In this document: in pieces, positions 8,663 through 17,786 of the stretch
Layout of the letters: every line of letters begins with the position of its first letter
How positions within the stretch are numbered: position 1 is the first letter of the stretch
From: Paenibacillus dauci
GTDB taxonomy: Bacteria > Bacillota > Bacilli > Paenibacillales > Paenibacillaceae
Assembly: GCF_000971985.1 (NCBI RefSeq)
Contig: NZ_KQ040801.1
Span: 62,001-126,000 of the forward strand
Direction: 5' to 3'
Length of the DNA: 64,000 bases
The notes under the pieces: model-generated
What the model was told of the DNA's origin: nothing
What the model saw: only the letters and a program-made list of their open reading frames with translations
Databases searched by the model: none
Made by a program: the position numbers and the translations under genes

Positions 8663-10822
8663 TTAACGAGTCGTGAACTGCATCACCAGTGGATTGGTCA
8701 AAGCCGTAGATTGATCGGAAGATGCTGAGGCTTTGCCTTTAACGCCTTTTTCGATAATGACGGTATACGTCTGGTTGGGTGCAAATGATCCGTCTGCTGC
8801 AGTGATGAAAATCCGGTTGAACTTCACGGACAGATTCACATTGCTGACCACATTGCCGCTACCATCCAGTATGGCAATATTGCCGGCAGTAATCGATGAT
8901 TTATCGATATATTTGTACGTGGAGCTTTTCAGTGATGCCTGCAGGCTGATGCGTACCGGTACGGAAGGACGCAGATTCGCTTTGGATGGCAGATCCTTGA
9001 TACCCAGGCTTTGCTTCAGCTGGTTCAGCTGTTTGTTGAATTCTGCGTTGTTCAGATCCTTGGCAGCAAAGCGTGCTTTGATAAAATCTGCTGCTTTACC
9101 GGAAGATTTGGCATTATTCAGCTGCTGCTGGGCTTTCTGTACTGGTGTTGAAGGTACAGATGCGGTTGGAGCCGGAGTCTCTGCTTTAGGTGTGGCCGGT
9201 CTCGGTATACCGCCACCACCTCCGCCTCCTCCTCCTCCCCCGCCACCAACAGGAATCTGTGCAACCAGATCTGTTGGAGGTGGAGTGGTTACTACCGGTA
9301 CGGACACGACAGGTGCAGGTGTTGTCTGAGGAACAGGCGCCTGCAGAACGGGTGAAGGTGATACAGGAGCCGGTGTACTTTCCATTGTCGGCATAGCTGC
9401 TGTACGTCCGGAGATCGTAACGCCGGAAGACTCGTTACCTTTGATATCCACAGTCTTCATCGTAAAAGTATAACTCGTATCCGCAGTCAGATCGGCTGCT
9501 GAATACACATTGCCGGTAACCGATTTGACCCGGTGGTTCTGTGCATCATAGACATTCACTTTGGCAAAATCACTGTCAGCCGGATTCTGCCAGTTAAAGG
9601 TCAGATAGTCTGTTCCTTTGGCAGCGAGCTGCAGATTTTTCACTTCGCCCGGTGCTGTTACATCGACCTGCGGCTTGAACGTTACAAATCCATAACCGTA
9701 CTGGTTATCACGACCGGGTGTTCCCAGATCCACTGCATAATGCTGTAGATCGCTGCGCAGGGAAGCGATCGATTCCGAAGGATGCTCCTGCTTTAGAATA
9801 GCCAGCATCGCTGCGACATGCGGCGCAGCCTGAGAGGTTCCATCCATAATGGCATATTGATTATTTAGATAGGTAGAATAGATGCCTACGCCTGGAGCTG
9901 CCACTTCCACTTTGGGTCCTGTAGAGGAGAAGCTGCCACGGTTCAGATTGCTATCTACTGCCGCTACAGCAATGACACTGCTATATTGAGCCGGATAATT
10001 GACCGTATCCGTACCTGCACCACTGTTGCCTGCAGAAGCGACGACCAGAATGCCGCTATTGTACGCTTGATCCAGCATATTATGCAGCAGCTGGGAATCG
10101 TATTCTGTTCCAAGGGACATGTTGATGACGTCCATATGATTTTGGATCGCCCAATCGACGCCTTCCAGAACGTCCTGTAGATTTCCTTTGCCGTCTGGTC
10201 CCATTGTCTTGACGGCATAGAGCTGTACGCCAGGAGCCATACCGGTCACCTGTCCATCTCCATTGCGGGCAGCGATAATACCGCCGACATGGGTACCATG
10301 ACCGTTATCATCTGTGTACGATGTAGTGTAATCCACTGTCGATACACCGCCGGCAATGGTCAGTTCCGGATGGGGCGCGATCCCGGAGTCGATTACTGCC
10401 ACTTTGATGCCTGCGCCATTGTAGCCTTTGTCCCACTCGATATTAGGCTGTTCCGCCTGGTAATTCCAGTGGGATTGTTCATTTGTATTGATGGCTGACG
10501 CCTGGGCGACGACCTGCTCATCGGCAATAGTAAAAGGAACATTGCGTTCCACATAAGCGATATTCGGGTCCTGGACAAGCTCGTTCAGATCCGACGAACT
10601 AACCGTAGCGGATACGGCAGGAACGGTAGCAAATTCATGCTGAACTTCTACACTTTGTTCAAGAACCGCTTCCTTGCCCTCCTGGTTTTTGTAGACAACA
10701 ATGACCTCCTGGTCGGGGCCCGATGCTGTCGTAGCCGACCCTTCCCCATACGCCAGACCTGTAGCAAACGCACAGGAAAGTGTAAGCAGGGAGGCTGTAA
10801 ATACAGGTATAATCTTTTTCAT
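8663..10822 (-). CDS. Secreted subtilisin-like serine protease (S8) with Fn3 and C-terminal Ig-like domain
   Basis: This is a 719-residue secreted protease. In order it has a signal peptide (KKIIPVFTASLLTLSCAFA), an inhibitor-I9 propeptide, an S8 catalytic domain, a fibronectin type III domain, a Pro/Thr linker with a run of 13 glycines, a helical spacer and a terminal Big_5/SbsA-like Ig domain. The triad is visible: Asp in VAVIDSGIAP, His in NGHGTHVGG, Ser in GTSQAAPHVA, plus the oxyanion Asn in ASAGNSG. The start at 10822 follows GGGAG; a longer frame begins 45 bases upstream but includes the ribosome site. A wall-spanning or polymer-binding role for the C-terminal half is inferred. Confidence 0.93.
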   Translation of the reverse strand: MKKIIPVFTASLLTLSCAFATGLAYGEGSATTASGPDQEVIVVYKNQEGKEAVLEQSVEVQHEFATVPAVSATVSSSDLNELVQDPNIAYVERNVPFTIADEQVVAQASAINTNEQSHWNYQAEQPNIEWDKGYNGAGIKVAVIDSGIAPHPELTIAGGVSTVDYTTSYTDDNGHGTHVGGIIAARNGDGQVTGMAPGVQLYAVKTMGPDGKGNLQDVLEGVDWAIQNHMDVINMSLGTEYDSQLLHNMLDQAYNSGILVVASAGNSGAGTDTVNYPAQYSSVIAVAAVDSNLNRGSFSSTGPKVEVAAPGVGIYSTYLNNQYAIMDGTSQAAPHVAAMLAILKQEHPSESIASLRSDLQHYAVDLGTPGRDNQYGYGFVTFKPQVDVTAPGEVKNLQLAAKGTDYLTFNWQNPADSDFAKVNVYDAQNHRVKSVTGNVYSAADLTADTSYTFTMKTVDIKGNESSGVTISGRTAAMPTMESTPAPVSPSPVLQAPVPQTTPAPVVSVPVVTTPPPTDLVAQIPVGGGGGGGGGGGGGIPRPATPKAETPAPTASVPSTPVQKAQQQLNNAKSSGKAADFIKARFAAKDLNNAEFNKQLNQLKQSLGIKDLPSKANLRPSVPVRISLQASLKSSTYKYIDKSSITAGNIAILDGSGNVVSNVNLSVKFNRIFITAADGSFAPNQTYTVIIEKGVKGKASASSDQSTALTNPLVMQFTTR

Positions 10823-11169
10823 GGATGCTCGTCTCCCTCTGGTCAGACAATATACAGCTTCGTTCATGACTTCCGGTTAATCGCTTGGAAAGAAACCTCT
10901 CCACGATGATAAATATATACATTGGATTCCGGCTGGTCGCCGAACGGATAAGCTGTGCTGTCTGTCTAATAGAATTAGCCAGAATGTTATAACTTTCGAG
11001 AAGGGCTGGATGTATTGATTTACCAAGCAACAGGAGAACTACAAGTACGAATAGGCAGCAATAAGAAGAATAATAAAAAGGTATAATCAACGGATTTAAT
11101 CAATTTTCGCGAAGTTTCGACAAACTAACTTAGTGGATTATATCGGATGAAGAGCATGGATTATGTATA
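10823..11169. other. Intergenic region, upstream of the protease
   Basis: This is presumably the promoter region of the S8 protease. It is AT-rich towards 11000-11160; no operator, RNA motif or small gene was recognised. Confidence 0.4.
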
Positions 11170-11210
11170 CAAAAAACAAAAAAATATCCTCCTGTAACAG
11201 GAGGATATTG
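11170..11210 (-). terminator. Terminator of the monooxygenase gene
   Basis: Read on the minus strand, AATATCCTCCTGT pairs with ACAGGAGGATATT and runs into TTTTTTGTTTTTTG. The stem is perfect. Confidence 0.92.
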
Positions 11211-11296
11211 GTAAGAATATGCCGGTATACCAGCACGTTGGTATAATTGGTCAAAACAAGGGTAGCCATACGGCTCCCTGCTTCAGTTATGAACGA

Positions 11297-11596
11297 TTAA
11301 CCGCGTTTTACTTCGGTTCCTTCGAACACTTTTGCATCCAGTGGAGCAGCAGCAAATTCCTGCATATCTTTTACGAACTTCTGGAAATGTGCAGTTGCAT
11401 TATGCTCTTGCATAGCAGCAGCATCTTTCCATTCTTCGACCATAGTGAACAGGTTATCCTGCTTCACATCGCGTTTGAGCACGTAGCTAATATTGCCTTC
11501 TTCCGCCTGGGAAGCTGTTACCAGTGCATCAATTTCGGTCAGGAACTGATCGACTTTCTCGGGTTTGATCAACATATTCGCATGAATAATGAACAT
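11297..11596 (-). CDS. Antibiotic biosynthesis monooxygenase (ABM)-domain protein
   Basis: This 99-residue protein begins MFIIHANMLIKPEKVDQFL and has the dimeric ferredoxin-like ABM fold pattern: a beta strand, a helix with LVTASQAEEGNISYVL, then VEEWKDAAAMQEHNAT with its conserved W and H-N region. Bacillales relatives are annotated as putative quinol monooxygenases or haem-degrading-like proteins; the true substrate is unknown. The start is ATG 11596, 4-5 bases after GAGGAGGATA. It is a single gene with its own terminator. Confidence 0.85.
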   Translation of the reverse strand: MFIIHANMLIKPEKVDQFLTEIDALVTASQAEEGNISYVLKRDVKQDNLFTMVEEWKDAAAMQEHNATAHFQKFVKDMQEFAAAPLDAKVFEGTEVKRG

Positions 11597-11761
11597 AGGT
11601 ATATCCTCCTCAGTAGTTATGAACTGTAATATGCTTACTTTACAAGTATACCCCAATATGAACAAAATCCCAAACCTATGCGATCTCGTCCTGTTACTTG
11701 GCTGATCCAGTGATTATCTGTGCGTAACGCCACCTATTCATTATGGAAGGTTGAATGGTGA

Positions 11762-13033
11762 TCAGATCAACAGATTAAACAGATTCGGATCGCGGTTCAG
11801 CTCCACATACTGAATATTATGGCTATCCATACGCTCGATCAGCGCGCCATAATCATCCGGTGAACTCAGCTCGATACCGACAAGTGCCGGGCCATTCTCC
11901 TTGTTGTGCTTTTTGGTATATTCAAAACGGGCAATATCATCGTTGGGCCCAAGTACTTTTTCCAGGAATTCACGCAGAGCACCCGCGCGCTGCGGGAACT
12001 TGATCGTAAAGTAGTATTTCAGCCCTTCATAGATCAAGGAGCGTTCCTTGATCTCCTGCATACGATCGATATCATTGTTACCACCGCTAATGACGCAGAC
12101 CACTGTCTTGCCCTTGATCTGCTCCCGGTACATATCCAGTGCAGCAACCGGCAGCGCGCCGGCAGGTTCGGCGACAATCGCATTCTCGTTATACATATCC
12201 AGAATCGCCGAGCAGGCTTTGCCTTCCGGTACCTTAACCACATCATCCAGCACTTCGCGGCAGATATCGTAGGTCATCTGTCCGACCCGTTTGACAGCTG
12301 CTCCGTCGATAAACTTGTCAATCTCATCAAGTGTAACGACTTCATTACGCGCAATCGCTTCGCTCATGGATGCAGCGCCCAGAGGCTCTACCCCGATAAT
12401 GCGTGTCGATGGGCTGATCGTATGAATATATTTGCCGACACCAGCAGCCAGTCCGCCTCCGCCAATCGTAACAAATACAAAATCAGCCGGTGTATCCAGG
12501 CTCTCCATAATTTCCATTCCGATTGTTCCGTTACCCGCGATAATATGCGGATCATCGAATGGATGAATAAAGCTCATCCCCTGTTCTGTGGATACTTTCA
12601 TCGCCTGGGCATAAGCATCGTCAAACGTATCGCCCACAAGAATAACCTCTACATTTTCGCCACCAAATTTTTTCACCATTTTCACCTTTTGATTCGGTGT
12701 GGTGCTTGGCATATAGACCTTGCCGCGTATATTCAGATGTCTGCAGGAAAAGGCAAATCCCTGCGCATGGTTGCCCGCACTGGCACATACAATGCCATTA
12801 CTGAGCTCCTCATGGGAAAGACTGCGGATCCGGTTGTACGAGCCGCGAATTTTAAAAGAGCGTACCACCTGCATATCCTCACGCTTCAGGTAGATCTCAC
12901 ACCCGTATTTTTCCGATAGTGTCGCATCCCGCTGCAGCGGTGTACGCACAATAACATCTCTCAACACATGATGTGCACGTACGATATCTTCCATGCCTAC
13001 AGTATGCGAATTGTATTCATCCGTTGCTTTCAT
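11762..13033 (-). CDS. ilvA: Threonine ammonia-lyase (threonine dehydratase), biosynthetic
   Basis: This 423-residue PLP enzyme deaminates threonine to 2-oxobutanoate, the first committed step to isoleucine. The PLP lysine lies in SFKIRGSYNR, the Ser/Asn loop is CASAGNHAQG, and the phosphate-binding glycine loop is TIGGGGLAAG. The last ~80 residues (YYFTIKFPQRAGALREFL onward) form one ACT-like regulatory domain, matching the short Bacillus IlvA rather than the two-ACT E. coli form. The start ATG 13033 follows GAGGAGAG. No T-box (AGGGTGG-type motif) was found upstream. Confidence 0.93.
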   Translation of the reverse strand: MKATDEYNSHTVGMEDIVRAHHVLRDVIVRTPLQRDATLSEKYGCEIYLKREDMQVVRSFKIRGSYNRIRSLSHEELSNGIVCASAGNHAQGFAFSCRHLNIRGKVYMPSTTPNQKVKMVKKFGGENVEVILVGDTFDDAYAQAMKVSTEQGMSFIHPFDDPHIIAGNGTIGMEIMESLDTPADFVFVTIGGGGLAAGVGKYIHTISPSTRIIGVEPLGAASMSEAIARNEVVTLDEIDKFIDGAAVKRVGQMTYDICREVLDDVVKVPEGKACSAILDMYNENAIVAEPAGALPVAALDMYREQIKGKTVVCVISGGNNDIDRMQEIKERSLIYEGLKYYFTIKFPQRAGALREFLEKVLGPNDDIARFEYTKKHNKENGPALVGIELSSPDDYGALIERMDSHNIQYVELNRDPNLFNLLI

Positions 13034-13217
13034 TGATTCTCTCCTCACTCCAGACGCCTGAGTCTAATAGTTATCTGTTTGTTTATCGGTCTCACTATTG
13101 GTCATTTTTCTAAAGTACTCCTAACTTTATTCATTTTCAAGTATCTTTATGAAAATGGCAAACTTCTTTACAGGAGAGAGGCTGTATATTGGGGCGAAAG
13201 GAGCTGATTGGGTGTAT

Positions 13218-13345
13218 AAGGAGCTATTTGAGTAAACAGGGTGCTCATTCAGTGGATAGAGAGCTGAAGCAGCAAATCATTCGTAAAAGGAGCGTACTTC
13301 CGTTCTCTGTTAAGGCCGCCTATGCCTGAATAACTGCTTGCACAA
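13218..13345 (+). repeat. Truncated tandem copy of the type-2 palindromic repeat
   Basis: Elements TCGTAAAAGGAGCGTACTTC, TTCTCTGTTAAG and ACTGCTTGCA recur in the same order about 110 bp downstream (13388-13450). This copy has the left arm and tip but not the right arm. No protein-coding signal is seen between 13034 and 14212. Confidence 0.6.
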
Positions 13346-13387
13346 GAGGGAGCTACTCGAGAGAATAGGGTGCTGGAGCAGCAGACG

Positions 13388-13512
13388 CTTCGTAAAAGGA
13401 TCGTACTTCCGCTCTCTGTTAAGATCATCTATCCTGAACAACTGCTTGCAGCAGTGGATAGACGATCTTAAAGGAGAGCTTCAGCACGATTCCTTTTCCT
13501 GCGCTCAGCGGA
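13388..13512 (+). repeat. Type-2 long palindromic repeat, copy A
   Basis: This is an imperfect hairpin. The outer arm GTAAAAGGATCGTAC pairs with the reverse of CACGATTCCTTTTCC. The middle arm TTAAGATCATCTATCC pairs with GGATAGACGATCTTAA. The tip is GAACAACTGCTTGCAGCAGT. Copies B (42785-42911) and C (48282-48413) share the outer arm and tip but have different, still self-complementary, middle arms. Confidence 0.75.
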
Positions 13513-13681
13513 ATGTATACCATTTGGTTTAAGACTAAAGATCAAGATTCAAGATTCAACACTTAACATCAACGGCAAAAATCTCGATCTTATTCGTTGA
13601 AATTTCTCTACTGTGTTTTTAGCTTATTCTCGTCCTGTTGATATTGCTTTTTCACCTTCTTTTTAGCTTTCACCTATCTCA

Positions 13682-13745
13682 TTGCTTCCTTGCTTCCTTG
13701 CTTCCTTGCTTCCTTGCTTCCTTGCTTCCTTGCTTCCTTGCTTCC
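13682..13745. repeat. Octamer tandem repeat (CTTCCTTG)n
   Basis: About eight uninterrupted units of an 8-bp repeat lie in the non-coding space between ilvA and the DeoR regulator. The open frames across it are low-complexity and have no ribosome site. Confidence 0.9.
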
Positions 13746-13874
13746 GCATTTTCGCCTCTTCAACCTGTCGCTGCAACCTTTAACCTATGTACCTTTACTT
13801 TCGCCATTCAAGTTGAATGCTTATTAGAGAATCGCACAACCAGACAGCGAGCGGTACAAATACTCCCTGCACAG

Positions 13875-13995
13875 AGCGCAGGAAAGGAGATAGGAGCAAA
13901 GGACGACATTTAAGCCTGGAGATCCCCCTTTACTCCATCCCATTCAGGATCTCCAGGCTTAACCGGAGGACGTGCTCCTATTCCTTTCCGGAGCG
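13875..13995 (+). repeat. Type-1 long palindromic repeat, copy A (divergent)
   Basis: Outer arms GGAAAGGAGATAGG and CCTATTCCTTTCC match the other type-1 copies. The inner arms AAGCCTGGAGATC/GATCTCCAGGCTT are unique to this copy but perfectly complementary. Copies B and C are at 43301-43458 and 48658-48794. Confidence 0.75.
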
Positions 13996-14142
13996 GATGC
14001 CACTCTATGCGTCCCATTCACACTTTATGTAAAACTAATCAACCTTTCCTTATCCAGAACAAACAGAACCCAAAACAAAATACAGCCTGTACCACCACAT
14101 ATTTCGCGTAGATCATTCATGCAGCAGCGGAAATGTATGCAC

Positions 14143-14170
14143 AAAAAAAGGCTCCTCACAGGGAGCCTTC
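14143..14170 (-). terminator. Terminator of the DeoR regulator
   Basis: On the minus strand AAGGCTCCC pairs with GGAGCCTT, followed by TTTTTT. Confidence 0.92.
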
Positions 14171-14212
14171 AACCAGTCCTCACATGAATGTGCGAGACAG
14201 TATAGAGTATGC

Positions 14213-15010
14213 CTAGTCTACAACGATTACCTGGACGCCCATTTCCTCCAGCTCGTGGATCGCTTCTTCCGGAAGCTGGTCATCGGTAATGAAGCGGTTA
14301 AGATCTTCCATGCCCATGAAGCGAACAAGGGATTTGCGGCGGAACTTGGAGCTGTCCGTCAGCAGGATCAGTTCATCGGAGATCTCGATGATTTTCTTCT
14401 TCAGCTGCACATGTGCTTCGGATGGCTCAGTCAGTCCACGGGTCAGATCAAAGCCGTGACAGGAAAACAGGAATTTGTCCACATGGTAGCTTTCTACCAT
14501 TTTCTCTGCATGAATGCCTGTATTCGCCATGGAATCACGATCCAAATAACCACCGATCAGAATTACATTGATCTCGGTTTTGGGCACCAGTTCATTGGCA
14601 ATCGCCAGGGAGTAAGTGAGTACGGTCAGCGGCCGGTTGGGCAGCTGCTTGACCAGATGCAGACAGGTAGTGCTCGCATCGAGTGCGATTACATCGCCGG
14701 GCTGGATCAGGGACAGTGCGTGTTCCACGATGGCTTTCTTCTCTTCTATGTTCTGGGTCTCCCGCTGGATCGCCGGAGATTCATATTGTTCACGGTTACG
14801 GTTAAATACGGCTCCTCCGTGGGTCCGTACAACAATTCCTTCCAGTTCCAGACGTTCCAGATCACGCCGGATCGTCTCTTCGGTTACATTAAAACGGCGG
14901 CTCAGCCCGGATACCCGGACGGTCCCCTCCGCTTCAAGGATACGCAGAGTTTCCATTTTGCGTTGTGCTGCGGATAATGCGTCTTGTCGCCTCGGATTTT
15001 TGCTGCTCAT
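14213..15010 (-). CDS. DeoR/GlpR-family transcriptional regulator
   Basis: This 265-residue repressor has an N-terminal DeoR helix-turn-helix (RILEAEGTVRVSGLSRRFNV, TEETIRRDLERLELEG, VRTHGGAV) and a C-terminal sugar-phosphate-sensing DeoRC domain with IALDASTTCLHLV and VILIGG. DeoR-type regulators usually sense a phosphorylated sugar. No catabolic operon adjoins, so its target is unclear. The start ATG 15010 lies behind a weak AGGTG; an in-frame GTG nine bases upstream is the alternative. It has its own terminator. Confidence 0.88.
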   Translation of the reverse strand: MSSKNPRRQDALSAAQRKMETLRILEAEGTVRVSGLSRRFNVTEETIRRDLERLELEGIVVRTHGGAVFNRNREQYESPAIQRETQNIEEKKAIVEHALSLIQPGDVIALDASTTCLHLVKQLPNRPLTVLTYSLAIANELVPKTEINVILIGGYLDRDSMANTGIHAEKMVESYHVDKFLFSCHGFDLTRGLTEPSEAHVQLKKKIIEISDELILLTDSSKFRRKSLVRFMGMEDLNRFITDDQLPEEAIHELEEMGVQVIVVD

Positions 15011-15196
15011 TGAGTACACCTGGCCTTACTATTATAAATTATCAATCTAATCTGCAAGCTTACTATCCATTTTACATCTATCATTTAGGTATTCGAACCT
15101 GTCGGACATCGATCATAAAATTAAATAACTGCTTATCGGTGCCAGTATATTGCACCTGCAGAAAGTCTAAGCTGCATCAGTCAAATTTTGCAGCGG

Positions 15197-15229
15197 AACA
15201 GGATGTAAACGCTTATTGTTTATCCTGTT
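15197..15229. promoter_or_regulatory. Inverted repeat upstream of the DeoR regulator
   Basis: AACAGGATGTAAAC pairs with GTTTATCCTGTT across a short loop, ~190 bp upstream of the DeoR start. It could be an operator for that regulator, which is inference. The rest of 15011-15480 shows no gene with a ribosome site. Confidence 0.4.
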
Positions 15230-15483
15230 AAATACCGTTCGTCTGCAAAATGTTCATATACTTCAATATACCGTATTTAGGGGTTAGTCACAATAAAAAA
15301 GGACTTATTCTCTTATTTAATCATTGGAAATCTCAATTTAGTGTTACTTTTTACATTTAATGTATTTTGTTGTTGATATCTCTTCTACAATCACTTGAAT
15401 AATCACTACGATTTCGCCTGCCGGGTCTTCTCCATATTCATTAGTTTTATCCCATTTCCAGGATACCTCTTGTCTTTCTACAT

Positions 15484-15502
15484 GAAAATGATTATCATTA
15501 TC
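15484..15502 (+). promoter_or_regulatory. Fur box
   Basis: GAAAATGATTATCATTATC matches the classical 19-bp Fur consensus GATAATGATTATCATTATC at 18 of 19 positions. It lies 70 bp upstream of the siderophore-binding protein gene. Confidence 0.9.
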
Positions 15503-15571
15503 ATAAAATAACACAATCTTACATACGGCCCTGTCTATTGAGACAGCGTCCCCATGAATCAGGAGGTCATT

Positions 15572-16549
15572 ATGTTCAAGCACAAACCTACGCTGCTGCT
15601 CGCGCTGACACTGGCTCTGTCCGTTGTCATAACCGCATGCGGCGGAAGTTCTACAGGCAGTACAACTTCAGCTCCGAATAAGACGGACGAAGCTGCTGCT
15701 ACAGCTCCAACTACTCGTGAATATGACACGGATAAAGGTAAAATCACCATTCCAACCAAGCCGCAGCGTATCGTCACCGATTATTATGGCGGCGAGCTGT
15801 TAACCGTGGATGCGAATGTGATCGGTGTCGAACCGACCGCGTTCAAGAATCCTTTTATCAAAGACAAACTTGCTGAACACAAAACAGTAGATGTGGGTAC
15901 TCCGCTGAATATGGAGAAAATTCTGGAACTCAATCCGGATCTGATCGTCGTGATGTACGATGACAACTATGACGCCCTGTCCAAAATTGCACCAACCGTT
16001 CATATTCCATACGGTACCGCCAAAAATATTCGCGAAACGGTCAATTTGTTCGGGGATCTGACAGGCAATACCGAGCAAGCCAAACAGTTCCTCGCCGATT
16101 ACGATAAAGAAGCTGCTGCCGGACGCGAGAAACTCAAAGGCGTCGTAGATGCCAATACCACAGTTGGGCTGTATGAACTGACTGACAAAAACGCCCTCTG
16201 GATCTTTGGCGATAACGCCGGACGCGGTGGTCAGAGCGTATATGATGCCCTGCAGCTGAAGATGCCTGCCAAGATCGCCAAAGATGCGCAGACGACCCAG
16301 CTGTCACTGGAAGCTCTGCCGGAATATGATGCAGATTATATGTTCCTGACCTTCTATGATCCCGAAGGCAAAAGCGAAGCATTGAACAAACTGAAAAAAT
16401 CACCAGTCTGGAGTTCACTGCCGGCTGCCAAAAAGAATCATATTTTCTACAATGATTATGATACGTTTTACCGGTATGATCCTATCGCTACCAAAGCACA
16501 AATCCCGCTGTTTGTGGATATGATCCTGAACAGCCAGCCGGCAAAATAA
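15572..16549 (+). CDS. Iron-siderophore ABC transporter substrate-binding lipoprotein
   Basis: This 325-residue class III binding protein begins with a lipoprotein signal (LALTLALSVVITAC, lipobox ITAC) and a Ser/Thr-rich tether. The TroA/FepB-like fold shows in KPQRIVTDYYGGELLTVDANVIGV and MEKILELNPDLIVVMYDDNYDALSKIAPT. It delivers ferric siderophore (hydroxamate or catecholate not resolvable) to a FecCD-type permease. The start ATG 15572 follows AGGAGG. No permease or ATPase gene adjoins, so the permease must be encoded elsewhere. The Fur box indicates iron repression. Confidence 0.9.
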   Translation: MFKHKPTLLLALTLALSVVITACGGSSTGSTTSAPNKTDEAAATAPTTREYDTDKGKITIPTKPQRIVTDYYGGELLTVDANVIGVEPTAFKNPFIKDKLAEHKTVDVGTPLNMEKILELNPDLIVVMYDDNYDALSKIAPTVHIPYGTAKNIRETVNLFGDLTGNTEQAKQFLADYDKEAAAGREKLKGVVDANTTVGLYELTDKNALWIFGDNAGRGGQSVYDALQLKMPAKIAKDAQTTQLSLEALPEYDADYMFLTFYDPEGKSEALNKLKKSPVWSSLPAAKKNHIFYNDYDTFYRYDPIATKAQIPLFVDMILNSQPAK

Positions 16550-16688
16550 AATCGGTTATGGCTACCTGAAGCAGCTATCTATTATATCTTGCTCAATCTG
16601 TACGCATATTCATCTGTATATAGTAATAATCTATTCCAGCATCCTGTAGGATATACGCAAATTTCTCAATATTTACTGACAAAACAAA

Positions 16689-16725
16689 TAATAACGCCCT
16701 GATCGCAACTGGTCAGGGCGTTATT
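16689..16725. terminator. Bidirectional terminator
   Basis: AATAACGCCCTGA pairs perfectly with TCAGGGCGTTATT. It lies between the convergent binding-protein and nucleoside-hydrolase genes; T-richness is better on the minus strand (TATTTGTTTTG). Confidence 0.8.
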
Positions 16726-16862
16726 GATATCTAAGGGTGTACTGTTCTATGAATATACTGATGTATATCTGTGTTACTTTATAGATATGCGTCTTTACTG
16801 CGGCTGTTGCTCTGTGAAAACTGTTGCTTTAACAGTATTCAGTAAACACTTGCAGGACACAG

Positions 16863-17786
16863 TCAGATCACGCGGCTCAGGAAATGTTCCAGGAACCGAT
16901 CTGCATCGACATCCAGTGCCACATCAATATGCGCAGCAGGTGTATCATGAATACCTGTGGTTTTGCCCAGACTATCCTGCTCTATGCACTCTACCTGTAC
17001 TGCATAAGAGGCTGTACGGACAAAACTCGGATCAATCGCTACCCCTACAGCAAGTGGGTCATGCAGTGCACAGCCGCGTCCGCTTTTAACGACGCCTTTG
17101 TAGGCTTCCATATAGAAGTCGGTCATATCAGCCAGGAAAAGAGCCAGCTCGCTGTTGGTACGTCTCCATTCTTCCAGATGATCTGCAGTCAGCAGCGTAC
17201 GCATCGTTACATCCAATCCGACCAGTGTGATCGGCATGCCCGAACCCAGTACCAGTGACGCGGCATCTGGATCGGAATAAATATTCGCTTCGGCAAAAGG
17301 TGTCACATTACCCGGTACGGTTACTGCTCCGCCCATAATGATCAGACGACCGATCTGCTGTACGATCTCCGGCTGCATCTGGATTGCACGGGCAATATTG
17401 GTCAGCGGCCCTACAGCAACTACAGTGACCTGACCGGGGTTCTGCTGGATCTGTTCAATAAGGAACTCGGCAGCCCCCTTGTTCTCCGGTTGACGCGTCG
17501 CAGGCTGACGGTACTGGTTGCCAATCCCATCCTCTCCATGAATATGACGGGCAAAAGGCTTCGTATAATCGCGGCTAAGTGGTTTGGCTTCGCCCGGATA
17601 TACAGGAATCTCCTGATCCAGCTGTTCCAGCACAACAAGTGTATTACGTGTCGCCTCTTCAACGGAAATATTACCGAATACGGTAGTGATACCGAGCAGT
17701 TCCAACTCGGGAGAGTGTGCGGCATACGCCAGCGCGAGGGAATCGTCGATACCTGTATCCACATCGAGAATTACAAATTTCATCAT
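16863..17786 (-). CDS. Inosine/uridine-preferring nucleoside hydrolase
   Basis: This 307-residue enzyme hydrolyses the N-glycosidic bond of ribonucleosides to base plus ribose. The signature VILDVDTGIDDSLAL at the N-terminus gives the Asp cluster that binds calcium and ribose. VTVVAVGPLTNIARA, IIMGGAV and FAEANIYSDPDAA follow in the usual order, and HDPLAV supplies the late Asp. Length is typical (~310). There are two adjacent ATGs at 17786/17783 after AAGGGAAG. A role in nucleoside salvage is likely; it is not linked to other salvage genes here. Confidence 0.92.
   Translation of the reverse strand: MMKFVILDVDTGIDDSLALAYAAHSPELELLGITTVFGNISVEEATRNTLVVLEQLDQEIPVYPGEAKPLSRDYTKPFARHIHGEDGIGNQYRQPATRQPENKGAAEFLIEQIQQNPGQVTVVAVGPLTNIARAIQMQPEIVQQIGRLIIMGGAVTVPGNVTPFAEANIYSDPDAASLVLGSGMPITLVGLDVTMRTLLTADHLEEWRRTNSELALFLADMTDFYMEAYKGVVKSGRGCALHDPLAVGVAIDPSFVRTASYAVQVECIEQDSLGKTTGIHDTPAAHIDVALDVDADRFLEHFLSRVI

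Noticed and set aside
13034-13200. T-box leader for ilvA
   Set aside because: No AGGGTGG-like T-box sequence, specifier hairpin or antiterminator was found in the ilvA upstream region.
13638-13913. Plus-strand frame rich in repeated FLASLLPC
   Set aside because: Its sequence comes from translating the octamer repeat; no ribosome site and no domain.
13218-13995. CRISPR array at the repeated DNA beside ilvA
   Set aside because: Units are imperfect, few, palindromic and unevenly spaced, with no cas genes; they belong to the dispersed palindrome families.
15344-15583. Minus-strand open frame of 79 codons before the siderophore receptor
   Set aside because: It starts inside the receptor gene, has no ribosome site and runs across the Fur box; best explained as chance.
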